From Candidatus Latescibacterota bacterium (GTDB taxonomy: Bacteria; JAAXHH01), in NCBI GenBank assembly GCA_012270975.1, contig JAAXHH010000016.1, positions 1 through 59,165 on the forward strand: DNA of 59,165 bases, given 5' to 3'. Made by a program: the position numbers and the translations under genes. The notes under the pieces were generated by a model. That model worked only from the letters and a program-made list of their open reading frames with translations. It was not told where the DNA came from and did no database searches. Positions 1 through 9,585 of this stretch are shown here, one piece after another (the first letter of the stretch is position 1; the number at the start of each line of letters is the position of its first letter).

Positions 1-172
1 CGCCAGCCTGGAATGCGAACTGATCGATCGCAGGCGCTTTGCCACCAGGGCCGAGGCCAGACTCGACCTGTTCCAGTACATCGAGGGCTTCTACAACACG
101 CACAGACGCCACTCGTCCCTCGGATACCTCTCACCCGTAAACTACGAAAGGAGGCTCAAGAACACAGCCTGA
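1..172 (+). CDS. IS3-family transposase OrfB, C-terminal fragment (partial at window edge)
   Basis: The frame opening at base 2 and ending with TGA at 170-172 gives 56 residues. They contain the classic end of the IS3 OrfB integrase core: a CELIDRRRFATRAEA stretch, then FYNTHRRHSSLGYLSPVNYE close to the C-terminus. In this family the region follows the third catalytic acidic residue of the DDE triad, which would lie left of the window. The enzyme cuts and joins IS ends in transposition. Only the C-terminal part is seen, so activity cannot be judged. Confidence 0.85.
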   Translation, partial: ASLECELIDRRRFATRAEARLDLFQYIEGFYNTHRRHSSLGYLSPVNYERRLKNTA

Positions 173-213
173 ATCCCAAATGGTGAACCGTCCACAAAAA
201 CGGGGTAACTTCA
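1..213 (+). mobile_element. IS3-family element, right end (truncated by window edge)
   Basis: The tail of an IS3-type transposase gene ends at 172 and is followed by a short non-coding end. Read on the minus strand from 213, the end begins TGAAGTTACCCCGTTTTTGT, which has the 5'-TG and C-rich/T-run look of IS3-family terminal repeats. Position 213 is placed as the boundary because the disrupted methyltransferase frame resumes right after it (codons up to 214-215 still read family-like residues). The left end lies outside the window, so target duplication and completeness cannot be judged. Confidence 0.75.
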
Positions 214-239
214 CCTCGTGCCAATGCACGAAAGGTAAT

Positions 240-1298
240 TCACAGTCCTTGCCACAAATCCTGGTGACTGTCGTAATGCCTGCGACGTATGGCCCGGTCC
301 CGTAGTCTTGCAAGTGAATACCCTGATCTGTAAACATCTCGCTGTTTGGTCGTAGACTCTGGAGAGTGGAGCAGGTTGCGCTCTTCGGCTGCAAACAGGA
401 AGATCAAGCGATACACCAATCGAAGGAGTTGCTGAAAGAATCGCTCTGTGGAAAGCCTACCGTCCTCGAGGACAGTACGAAGATCACTATTGTCCTGATG
501 CTGAAGAAAGCCACTTCCGATCTGGCGTAGGGCTTCGGTTACGCCTTCTCTTAAGTTCTCCAAGGCGCGTTCACCGGTCTCGTGAGCCTCAGTACGCCAA
601 GTCTCAAGAATGCAGCTATAAGGACTGTCGTCGGGTGACTTCAGTCTACTGGCATGTGCGGCTAACCAGAGGATGGCAAAGTCGGAATAAAGTTCCTCTT
701 CAAAGATCTGCTTCAGATTGGCTTCGAGAAAGGCGGGGCGGGTAAGACTTGGATTGTTTCGAAGGAGACGAAGTTTGTTCCCATTGACTACGATTCCCCA
801 TAGGGAACGGTCCTCGGCATTCAAGTATTCTTGCATTAGTCCATGGGGACTTTGACGTCGTCCTTCGTCACCGAACCGTGTTTCGGACTTTTCAAGATCG
901 TATTCATCCGTAACAAGCAATAGCGGGACAGATTCATCACAGGCCCTATGGGATAAATTGAATATTCTATTGTTAAAGGTTACAGGGTTCGTCGCAGTCA
1001 GATCGTCGTAGCCAAGTATGGTGCCTAGTAATTCCACGAGCCACTCATCAACACCAACACGATGCTTATCTAAATCATTTCGAGTAGCACGTTCGCTATA
1101 GTTGGAATAGAGATCGTTGCCAATACGCCAATAGCGAGCCAGTTCTTCCTTCAATACCAGTGACTTGGACAGGCCGTAGTCGACATCGTATTGTTTGGGC
1201 GCCTCCTGTGCCGCGATCGTCAGAAGGAATTCAGGAGGCAGTATTCCACCTTCGACCTTGAACGCAGTGTATCCGTTACTGCGACGCTTACGTGCCAT
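240..1298 (-). pseudogene. PglX/DrmMI-like DNA adenine methyltransferase, N-terminal remnant
   Basis: The 352-residue open part resembles the N-terminal region of large Eco57I/PglX-type N6-adenine methyltransferases: an opening lysine/arginine-rich stretch, a GGILPPEFL segment, and a LIFLFAAEERNLL segment near residue 305 followed by YSLARLRDRA and DLWQGL. The SAM-binding and NPPY catalytic motifs, expected further on, are absent. The TGA at 240-242 is followed in the same frame by ITFRALARG up to base 213, which is what I expect to follow DLWxGL in the family, so the stop looks like a nonsense change (CGA or AGA to TGA). The IS3 end at 213 then removes the rest. The ATG directly abuts the SNF2 gene stop (TAA then ATG), showing it was the last gene of the operon. 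It would have methylated host DNA for self-protection. The DISARM-type assignment is inference. Confidence 0.7.
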
Positions 1299-4166
1299 TT
1301 AGTCCTCAAAGTCAGACTTCGGCATAAATACATACACACCGATCTTGTCGACCGGTAACGCCGGAGTCACATTGTAGCGCAGGCCCTTCGCATCACTTGC
1401 TACACGAACACGTCGATGGTCTGAAAGCTGCTCCCTGGCCCGTTGATGAGCAATGTCGTTAAGTATTTCTTCAAAGGTAGGTAATTGATCTATCGCCTGC
1501 TCAATATGGTGGGTCTTCATTCCATCTGGCATATTGCCGCTGGGTTCGAGCGAGAGCAGAGCAAACGACTCGTCATTCGACAGTAACTTTGGAGTATTCC
1601 CACCTCGTATCGCCACCCCGATACACTCTTCGGCAAGCAACGACTTCAAACTCTCATATTGACCATCCCTACCGCGCTGCTCGACTTGAATCTGGCTTCT
1701 TAACCGTACCAGAACAAGGACCGTTTTTTTATCGACACCTCTCGTGAAGATCGCACTGGACCGGGCTCCAACGGTTGAATCATCTATCTCAAGGGCTTGT
1801 TCTGCTACGTAAGCCGCCAAAGTAGAAACTAGCGGATGTGATCGATGGATGTATACAGATCCTACTGGAGCGGGTTGCTTGAAGGTAATCCTCATCGAAT
1901 CACTAAATCCAAAATTCTCCAAGCTGTCCTGCAACGGTTTGGGCAAGTATGCTACCGGCAGTCGACTATATCCATTTACAGGATCCAGTGGGGCTCCCAA
2001 ATGATCTGTTGAAAGACGGACAAAGCGAGCAACATCGTCAGGTCCACCTAAAACGGAAACAGCCTTACGCCATTCTGGCAGGACATCGTTCGGTCGCAAC
2101 CTTCTCTGAGCGAAGACCGTTCGTGTGACTTTATCCTGTACTGTTTGCCATGCATCGTCCATCTCTACCTCGGCCTCGTCGAAATCAAGGTACATCTGTC
2201 GGGCGCCGTCACTTCCGACCCCCTGGAGAAGAATGGCTTCCATTATGGCATCAACTACCTTGTTCCCATCAGTTGGTAATGGAACAGCGACGCCCAGTTC
2301 TTTCCGGATTTTTTCGGCTTTGCGGAGGATAACGCGCAGTACGGCACCGTCTACAGGATTGTCTTCTCCATATAACATCAGCGTCCTGACGATTTTAGAT
2401 GCCTGTCCAAACCGGTCGGCGCGGCCTTCTCGTTGTTCATGCCGCGTTGGGTTCCACGTTAGATCGTAGTGAACGACTGCATCAAAAAAATGCTGTAAGT
2501 TAACACCTTCGGAGAGGCAGTCTGTTGCAACAAGAACCGGAGTAGTGTTCTCCTCCAATTCACCAAGTGATCCCACCCTTTCTTCACGCTGGTCGGAAGT
2601 CAGTTCACCAGTAACTACTTCTACGTGAACTCTATTGGAAGAGAGTGCGGACTGAAGTTCACTTCCCACGTATTGAGCGGTAGCAATGTACCGGCAGAAT
2701 ACAACCGGATTGAACCCATCTGCAATGACCTGCTTAACCTCCTGAATCAGGGCCTTAAGTTTGGGATCATTCTGTGGCCCCCTGAGATTCTCGGCTCGGT
2801 TAATAAGAGCCTGTAGCGCGGGAGCGTCTTCCGGTGTCTCAATAGTTCCTGCTGGCACACTTTCATTAATTGACAGGGAATCTTCAATTGCTTCATCCAT
2901 AACCGTTTCGTTTGCCAAAAGCTCCAGGGTTGCAAGTTGTTCTTGCTCAGTCGCGCTTTCGGTCGCGTTAAGGCGTGTTCGAAGAGCCAAAAGCGCCGCG
3001 GCGGGACTCGAAGAAACACACCTGAGTAACGCAAGTGCCGCCCACCATGACATGCGTTGCTGCAATCTAGTGCCACCTTCAGCTTTCAGTACCAATGTAC
3101 GAGCATAAGAAAGGACATCATCGAACAGGGTTCCCCATTCACCAGTCAGCTTGTAGGTGGTTTCGCGACTCCGACGGACAGGAAATCCAGCTTCATCATT
3201 CCATTCGTCTATGTCCCCTCGCCGGCGTTGAACAAAATGCGCTGCGAGTTCTTCACGTAGTAAACGTCTAGATTCTCCTTCAGTCATTTCGGCAAGCTGC
3301 CCGAACTTCGGGTTCAACAGACCTAAAAGATTGTGAAACGCGGCATCGTCACCCGAGTGGGGTGTCGCGGTAAGAAAGACCATGTTGCGACTGAGGTCAC
3401 TTTCGACCAATCCCTTAAGTAACTCGTACCGCTGATGTCGCGTATTGGTATTAGATCGTACACAGGTATGAGCTTCGTCGACTATGACGAACTCCGGACA
3501 AGCGCGAAGGAAATCGTGCCGACGATGGTCTGACTTTATGTAGTCCAGCGATACGACCGTATAGGGATACACCTCGAAAATAGATTCGTCAGGACGCAAA
3601 CCTCTCTCCAGCCTAGATGCTGTCCCAGTACGCACAACCTCTGCTTCAAGACTGAACTTTTGAGCTAATTCACGCTGCCATTGTTCACATAGATGAGGTG
3701 GGCAGATTACGGTCAGCTTTCGGATTTCGCCCCGGTCAATCAACTCTCGCGCAATCAGACCTGCCTCTATTGTCTTGCCAATTCCGACGTCGTCAGCCAC
3801 CAGTAGACGGACGGGGGTTAGCTTCATCGCCATGAGCAACGGTACCAGTTGATAAGCGCGCGGCTCGACGTTGATGTTACCGAAACTTCGAAACGGTCCT
3901 GCTCCCGCTCGGAGCTTGAGTCGCAGGGCGTCTCTAAGTAGCAAAGCCGCTTCACGTGAACCCGGATTGTTAGGATCTGGCAGATCAAAAGTTGCTGCTT
4001 TCGGCTGCTCGGGTTCTAGCGGTATATAGATGAGTGTCGCATCTTCTTCCGCGCCACCAAGCGGCCGGAGCTTCAACAGATCTTGATCCGTCTCAGGCAG
4101 TACAACCCATTCACGTCCCCGTACACTGACCAGATCTCCAGGTTTGAACTCAAAAACTACCATCAT
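1299..4166 (-). CDS. SNF2-family helicase, DrmD-like (defence-associated)
   Basis: A 955-residue superfamily 2 ATPase. From the chosen start, Walker A (DDVGIGKT) is near residues 125-132, the DEAH box near 230-233, motif III (LTATPHSG) near 265-272, and the C-terminal RecA lobe holds ATDCLSEGVNLQ and motif VI EGRADRFGQ. These are standard SNF2/RapA-like signatures; size and layout match DrmD, the SNF2 protein of class 1 DISARM. The ATG at 4166 overlaps the upstream stop as ATGA, so I prefer it to an upstream in-frame start at 4220, which would lie 57 bases inside the preceding gene. The downstream methyltransferase ATG abuts the stop. This suggests translational coupling across three genes. 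Likely role is ATP-driven DNA translocation in phage defence. A generic RapA-like role is less likely given the neighbours. Confidence 0.8.
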   Translation of the reverse strand: MMVVFEFKPGDLVSVRGREWVVLPETDQDLLKLRPLGGAEEDATLIYIPLEPEQPKAATFDLPDPNNPGSREAALLLRDALRLKLRAGAGPFRSFGNINVEPRAYQLVPLLMAMKLTPVRLLVADDVGIGKTIEAGLIARELIDRGEIRKLTVICPPHLCEQWQRELAQKFSLEAEVVRTGTASRLERGLRPDESIFEVYPYTVVSLDYIKSDHRRHDFLRACPEFVIVDEAHTCVRSNTNTRHQRYELLKGLVESDLSRNMVFLTATPHSGDDAAFHNLLGLLNPKFGQLAEMTEGESRRLLREELAAHFVQRRRGDIDEWNDEAGFPVRRSRETTYKLTGEWGTLFDDVLSYARTLVLKAEGGTRLQQRMSWWAALALLRCVSSSPAAALLALRTRLNATESATEQEQLATLELLANETVMDEAIEDSLSINESVPAGTIETPEDAPALQALINRAENLRGPQNDPKLKALIQEVKQVIADGFNPVVFCRYIATAQYVGSELQSALSSNRVHVEVVTGELTSDQREERVGSLGELEENTTPVLVATDCLSEGVNLQHFFDAVVHYDLTWNPTRHEQREGRADRFGQASKIVRTLMLYGEDNPVDGAVLRVILRKAEKIRKELGVAVPLPTDGNKVVDAIMEAILLQGVGSDGARQMYLDFDEAEVEMDDAWQTVQDKVTRTVFAQRRLRPNDVLPEWRKAVSVLGGPDDVARFVRLSTDHLGAPLDPVNGYSRLPVAYLPKPLQDSLENFGFSDSMRITFKQPAPVGSVYIHRSHPLVSTLAAYVAEQALEIDDSTVGARSSAIFTRGVDKKTVLVLVRLRSQIQVEQRGRDGQYESLKSLLAEECIGVAIRGGNTPKLLSNDESFALLSLEPSGNMPDGMKTHHIEQAIDQLPTFEEILNDIAHQRAREQLSDHRRVRVASDAKGLRYNVTPALPVDKIGVYVFMPKSDFED

Positions 4167-7100
4167 GAGTCTCCATTTTTCGGATCGGTCTCTGGGGTAG
4201 TGCCGGATCCGAACGCCCAAGTATACTCTTCCAGAATGCTACGCCAAGTTGATTGGTTTGTGCCGAAGCGAACAACAGTGAAACCGGCGTCATTCAATTC
4301 CTGGGTTGTTTTTTCATCTAATGTTTTCTGAATGTTTCCATCATGATGTGGCCCATCGATGTAAACTACGGTCTGATGATTTGTATAGGCAAAGTCGGGG
4401 CGGGTATTGTGTTTCTTTAAGTAGGGTTGAGCCTTATCGGGAAGGTTAAAACCGTTAGATTTAAGAAACTTTAACCAAGTTTTTTCGAGACTGGAAGTTG
4501 ATGCATTCATTAGTTCCTCAAAGCTGTCTCCCTGGCTTGACTTTCCAGATGATCTCTCATATTTAACGCGCGTTAGTCGGCATAGAAGTTCAAGCAGTTC
4601 TGGTTTGCTTCGATCGATCTGGGGATGATCCGGCTGATTATAGTAGCTGAGCAAGCACTGATAGCAACCGGCCTCGCAGTCTTTGTTTTGATCCACCAGG
4701 TCTTCGAAATCTGTCCAGGAACCGGATTCAGAAGTGTAGTGACAGACTTCCAGCGCCTTGGTTGCAATCTGTCTTATTGACGTTGGATCGTGGGCTACTC
4801 GCGTTAATACGCCTGCACCGCCCTCTGCTGTCTCGTAAAAGAGTATTGCAGTACGATTGTTGCTATCTGGTAGAGATTCGACCGCTAGTTCCGACTCCTC
4901 AAGTTGGAAGACTCGTTCAATTCCGTGTTTAAGTGCGTATTGCAACGAAACTAACGTTACGTTTGAAAGATCTGTAAGTGGTTGTAAAATAAGAACATCT
5001 CGAGTGTCCTCTACAATAGGTGTGATACGATCGAGCGATTTCCCCTCCGTCACTTCGTCATTTTCTGCATCGGTAGGTGCTTGAGCGTCCTTTGTCCATT
5101 CACCGGTATTGGTGTCTATGCTGAAACCATATATCGATTTTTCTTTACGACGGCGCCACCCCAGATTGACGCGAGCGAGTGAAGCAGCCGGTCCGTACTT
5201 TAATGTCATGATTTGCTCTTCGCCATCCAACAAATCAACACCGAAGAAACGTAAATTGCTATTCTCCTCGCTGTACCGAAGAGTCGTAATCATCTCATAT
5301 CCCTGCCGTTGCCTTTCTTCCTCATCGGAGGTTATACGTGTCGCTCTCCGTGTGGATACTTGCTCAATTCGATACAGGTTAGAAATGGTACGACCACCCT
5401 CCAGCAGAACGTCACAACTAACACAACGTTCGTAATCTTTCTGATCACCAAAATGTCCATATCCACAATCTGGACAGATTCGTACAGCTTGAACTGAAAG
5501 CTTCGATGAATTGTTCAGGACCGGTTCATCACGAACTGTAAGAATGGTACGATGCACGCGATAGGTGCTGCCTTCGTGGTATATAATGGACTGCGGGCCG
5601 AATTCTGAAAGGCCAAGAAATCTTGGGCGACTCAAGAATGAATCACGTACTACCCGTTCCTTACGACCAGGGATATAAGCCATAAGCGGTAAGCGAGGAA
5701 AGTTGTACCCAGGGAGGAATCCTTCCGAAGCAAGATACCTGTACGTGTAGAAGTCAGAGTTCATAGTTGGCCCGCTGTCGAGCAGCAGGTTCTGCTGTGT
5801 GTATGCCTCGTCGTATCTTCTCTTCGCGTCTGTCCTATCCTTTTCAGATGCTGCGGCGTTGTTTATGATCTCATTGGCGGACTTCATCTGGTTAGCAGTT
5901 GCTCGATATAGAGACCTCCATCTGTCAAAAGCCCTGTTAAATCGAAGCACTGCAGAGTTCATCGTACTCGCTAGCCACGTACTCGTATACCAGGGTGCCG
6001 ACTCCTGCGTAAGGTCTTCGGAGAGTGTACTCAGGATGTTCTCGCCCCTCGATTGCGTTTCACTTAGTGCTTTAGAGCTTTGCATCTGGTCTATAATCTC
6101 ATGATGTACGGGCAGCTCTGTGGTTTGGTCCAGTTCAAGTACGTCCCTCACAGATGATCCCAGTTTAACACCCGTTTCACCAAGCCAGATCGCGTGTAGG
6201 TGGTTACGTATCAGGTCCTCGTTAGCTAAATCGATAGTCGGCGGATTGACGACACCAGCAACCATACGAGTTGGATTGTAGTAAAAATACTGGTCATGTG
6301 GCGATCTTGCTGCACAGTAGGTGATTACAAGGGCAGGCTGTCCACTACGGCCGGCACGACCGCTACGCTGGGCATAGTTTGCGGGAGTTGGGGGGACATT
6401 CCGCATATATACCGCATTCAACATAGCTATATCGACACCCAGTTCCATGGTAGGTGAGCAGAAAAGAACGGGTAATCCAGCTTGTTCCACTTTACCATCA
6501 ACAGTTTTTTCACCTTCGAATCCCTTCCGGAATCGTTTCTCACGTTCTTCTCGAATCTGTGTATCTACCTGTGCTGTGTGTTCTCGGGCTTCCAGTCGAT
6601 GAAGAAAACGGTCATCACCACTTATGACCTCGGAAACACTCTCATACAGGGTACGGAAGAACACATTCGTAGACTCCCGACCAGAGTTTTTGTTCTCAGC
6701 TAGACTCCACACTAGAAAGGAACTGTTAATTTGATATCCTGTGAGACTACCATCCAAGTCAGTGGGCTCCACATAACCGTAGGTCGTCAATACTTTCAAA
6801 ACATCATCTACGACTTTATTGTAAACGTCCTCATCGAACTTCGCTGGATAGTTCTGATTGCCCGGTCCCCAAAATACTTGAGACTTGATTTTGCGTCCGA
6901 ATACGGATCGATGGGAAACATGTAACAATCGGTAGTCTTTCTGCTGTGATACAGCGCCTGGTCGAGGAATCATGTACGCGTGCGAATATAGACGTTCCTC
7001 CTCCGAAAGTCCCCAAGGCTCCTTCAACTCATTGTAGCTACGATTTCGGATCTGTTCTTGGATGTTTGGATCAAGGTAGATCGTCTTGATACATAATGCT

Positions 7101-9439
7101 CTGCGCATACGATCGAGGAGCTTACGAATAAGTTCATAACGTAATTCAGGTGAACTTCCGGCTAGCAGTGGATGTGTAGATTGCCATTCTTCCTCGTCAC
7201 TGCAACAGTCCTCGAGATCACGATATTGAATCTCTAGAAGATCGAGTTGTTCCAAATTAGGATTGGTAATCCGCCAGCCACGTTGAAGATCGAAGTATAG
7301 ACGATAGCCCAGAACATCACGCAGTGCCTTGATCGTGTTCTGTGCTTTTATACCCTTCGCGTGAGGGTTTGAGGCATAGTCCGAAGGTGTCAGGTTTATA
7401 TTCTCCAGAACCCTTTGGGTAAGGACATCGTCGATCAACTGTCCTTCGGCTTCATTTTTGATCGCGGCGAGAACCGCACCTCTCAACAGTAGTATCTGTA
7501 TGAAATCGTTGAAATGCCCTGCCTGTAGGCTCGCGTCCTGACGATTGTCGGTGAAAGCGAGTAGTTTCTTCGTGCGTTCGTCGAGTTCGCTCTTCAAAAG
7601 ATGCTTCAACGACGATAGTGTAAGTACGGTGGTTGCCGAACTTCGACCCTCACTCGACAGACCGGAAAGTTTGGTCAACTCACTTCGAATTGTACCATCA
7701 TATTGGGCTTCACAATCGGGGTGAAGGCAGAACCGAAAGTTCTGAGGTATAAACCAGGCAGGTAGTCCTTCACCTGCTACGTTTCCTTGGGTATCCACGA
7801 GCACTCGAATTGGACGGTATTTTCGAAAATGAGACTTAAGTCGTGGCGAGTCATTCTTGTACTCCAGCCATTCCGAAGGATATCGCTCTTCCAAATCATT
7901 TGGATCGAATATCCCATCATTGTCCGGCATAAGGTATCCGTATAGAGTTGACTCCTCTTCGCTAGAACGTTCTGTGAGTTCCCTGGGATCAAATATCTCA
8001 GGTTTATTCGCCTGAAGATAGCACCACACAGGGATATACTCTTGACCACATTCTCTACAGAAGCAGAGCGTAAACATCGGCCGATCACGATCACCTGGTT
8101 TGTATTGCTGTCCTTTCAGAGTCAGATACCTCTCACCAGGTGATTCAAGTGTAGAGTATACATTCCAAGCTCCACTGATGAATTGATGCAGACGGAATGC
8201 GTAGAAGTTCCTACCGTTCTCGTCTAGACAACTATAGGCTGCCAATAGAAACTCAGAGAGGTATTTTCGACATGTTTCAACATCCAGTCCACTTTCCCCG
8301 GAAAGCATCTCTGATGCTTGTAGTACTGTCTTCGGTTCTGTAACTCGAACAAGTTTACCTTCTTTGTATTCCAGACCAAGTTTCTGTTCAATCCACGCCG
8401 ATATTGGATGTACTGAAAGTTCGCCATGAGTTGGAGAGTCAGGAATACCAGACTCAATTACTTTTTGCAGGCTTTCGCCGTCTATTGGTGTACTTTCTTT
8501 AGTGACAGTCTTGAGAGTCTCGGAAATAACATTGTTTTGTTTCACAGGAGCGCCAAATATCCGGCTAGCTATACTTGCGACTGCTTTATTCTGATCCGTC
8601 AATGATCCTCCTGAAACCATCGTAGCGGATGTACCGATACACGTCAGTTTCTCATTAAACTTTTCCCTTACTCTTCGGACGAGCATGGCTACGTCAGCTC
8701 CCCTACGTCCTCTGTAGGTATGGAGCTCATCGAGTACAAAGAATCGCAGTCCTACTGCATGCTGGCGAATAGCCTTATCGGTTTCCATGAACCTGGTCAT
8801 TATCAATTCAAGCATGACGTAGTTCGTTAAAAGGATATCTGGTGGATTCTTTGCGATCCGTTCCCTCTCTTCATTAGTCTCCTGCCCGGTATAGCGAGCA
8901 AAAGTTACAAGTTGGTTATCATCACTGAAGCCAAGCTTCAGATACTTCTCCAATTCCTCAAATTGACTATTGCACAATGCGTTCATCGGGTAAACCACTA
9001 TAGCGGTGATGCTCTTGCCAGTATTACCCTGATCCCGTCTTCTCAGAACATCATCAACAATTGGAATGAAATAGCCGAGAGACTTACCGGAGCCCGTACC
9101 TGTTGTAAGCACGTAATTTCCGCCACTTTGGGCGACTTCGATGGCATCAAACTGATGTTTGTGCAATGTGAGCTTTTTTGAGGGTTTACCGCCAGGTTCT
9201 TTGATCCTAAACACGTCCCCGCAAGCAGGATGGAGAGTACCATCTGAGACAAGGTCGTCTACATCAGCTCCCTGCACGTAATTTGGATTCAACTGTATAA
9301 TCGGAGGTGGCCAGAAATTACCGTCGGAATAAGCCTTATCAACGATTTGACTTATGTCATCCGCTTTGATTTTAGTAAAACTCCGTGTGAACCGCTCGTA
9401 ATCAGAAATGAGTTGATTACGTAAGGTAAAGACATCCAT
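4163..9439 (-). CDS. Large DEAD/DEAH helicase with DUF1998-like region and C-terminal Vsr/DUF559-like nuclease domain
   Basis: A 1758-residue protein. A Q-motif-like HKHQ sits near residue 95, Walker A (TGTGSGKS) near 113-120, a DELH Walker B at about 237-240, and GTSATM near 269. The second RecA lobe carries SPTMELGVDIAMLN and QRSGRAGRSGQ. The C-terminal third has TAEGGAGVL and a cysteine cluster (CEAGCYQC) typical of DUF1998/MrfA-type helicases. After that, about residues 1680-1730 read TRPDFAY, VVYIDGPHHDG and VVRFG, the pattern of a Vsr/DUF559-like PD-(D/E)XK endonuclease. DruE (Druantia) and DrmA/DrmB (DISARM) are related helicase/DUF1998 proteins, but I cannot assign this one exactly. 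It is first in the operon and overlaps the SNF2 gene by four bases. Base composition is lower in GC than the housekeeping genes, suggesting transfer. The role in anti-phage defence is inference from domains and neighbours. Confidence 0.8.
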   Translation of the reverse strand: MDVFTLRNQLISDYERFTRSFTKIKADDISQIVDKAYSDGNFWPPPIIQLNPNYVQGADVDDLVSDGTLHPACGDVFRIKEPGGKPSKKLTLHKHQFDAIEVAQSGGNYVLTTGTGSGKSLGYFIPIVDDVLRRRDQGNTGKSITAIVVYPMNALCNSQFEELEKYLKLGFSDDNQLVTFARYTGQETNEERERIAKNPPDILLTNYVMLELIMTRFMETDKAIRQHAVGLRFFVLDELHTYRGRRGADVAMLVRRVREKFNEKLTCIGTSATMVSGGSLTDQNKAVASIASRIFGAPVKQNNVISETLKTVTKESTPIDGESLQKVIESGIPDSPTHGELSVHPISAWIEQKLGLEYKEGKLVRVTEPKTVLQASEMLSGESGLDVETCRKYLSEFLLAAYSCLDENGRNFYAFRLHQFISGAWNVYSTLESPGERYLTLKGQQYKPGDRDRPMFTLCFCRECGQEYIPVWCYLQANKPEIFDPRELTERSSEEESTLYGYLMPDNDGIFDPNDLEERYPSEWLEYKNDSPRLKSHFRKYRPIRVLVDTQGNVAGEGLPAWFIPQNFRFCLHPDCEAQYDGTIRSELTKLSGLSSEGRSSATTVLTLSSLKHLLKSELDERTKKLLAFTDNRQDASLQAGHFNDFIQILLLRGAVLAAIKNEAEGQLIDDVLTQRVLENINLTPSDYASNPHAKGIKAQNTIKALRDVLGYRLYFDLQRGWRITNPNLEQLDLLEIQYRDLEDCCSDEEEWQSTHPLLAGSSPELRYELIRKLLDRMRRALCIKTIYLDPNIQEQIRNRSYNELKEPWGLSEEERLYSHAYMIPRPGAVSQQKDYRLLHVSHRSVFGRKIKSQVFWGPGNQNYPAKFDEDVYNKVVDDVLKVLTTYGYVEPTDLDGSLTGYQINSSFLVWSLAENKNSGRESTNVFFRTLYESVSEVISGDDRFLHRLEAREHTAQVDTQIREEREKRFRKGFEGEKTVDGKVEQAGLPVLFCSPTMELGVDIAMLNAVYMRNVPPTPANYAQRSGRAGRSGQPALVITYCAARSPHDQYFYYNPTRMVAGVVNPPTIDLANEDLIRNHLHAIWLGETGVKLGSSVRDVLELDQTTELPVHHEIIDQMQSSKALSETQSRGENILSTLSEDLTQESAPWYTSTWLASTMNSAVLRFNRAFDRWRSLYRATANQMKSANEIINNAAASEKDRTDAKRRYDEAYTQQNLLLDSGPTMNSDFYTYRYLASEGFLPGYNFPRLPLMAYIPGRKERVVRDSFLSRPRFLGLSEFGPQSIIYHEGSTYRVHRTILTVRDEPVLNNSSKLSVQAVRICPDCGYGHFGDQKDYERCVSCDVLLEGGRTISNLYRIEQVSTRRATRITSDEEERQRQGYEMITTLRYSEENSNLRFFGVDLLDGEEQIMTLKYGPAASLARVNLGWRRRKEKSIYGFSIDTNTGEWTKDAQAPTDAENDEVTEGKSLDRITPIVEDTRDVLILQPLTDLSNVTLVSLQYALKHGIERVFQLEESELAVESLPDSNNRTAILFYETAEGGAGVLTRVAHDPTSIRQIATKALEVCHYTSESGSWTDFEDLVDQNKDCEAGCYQCLLSYYNQPDHPQIDRSKPELLELLCRLTRVKYERSSGKSSQGDSFEELMNASTSSLEKTWLKFLKSNGFNLPDKAQPYLKKHNTRPDFAYTNHQTVVYIDGPHHDGNIQKTLDEKTTQELNDAGFTVVRFGTNQSTWRSILEEYTWAFGSGTTPETDPKNGDS

Positions 9440-9539
9440 TTAGCACCATCCAACTCGGCGTATACCGAAGTGTATGCAGGTGTCTGAACAACGATTTCAG
9501 TTTGAGTGACATCTAATTGTTATCGCATGATGCAATCAG

Positions 9540-9568
9540 AATATATCGGCATCACTCTTCAACTTCAA
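9540..9568 (-). promoter_or_regulatory. Candidate sigma70 promoter of the defence operon
   Basis: On the minus strand TTGAAG (9568-9563) is followed after 17 bases by TATATT (9545-9540), about 100 bases upstream of the helicase ATG at 9439. The match is four of six and five of six to consensus with ideal spacing. It lies in the 146-base gap between the two minus-strand genes. Confidence 0.45.
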
Positions 9569-9585
9569 CGAATTGATCGGTCATG

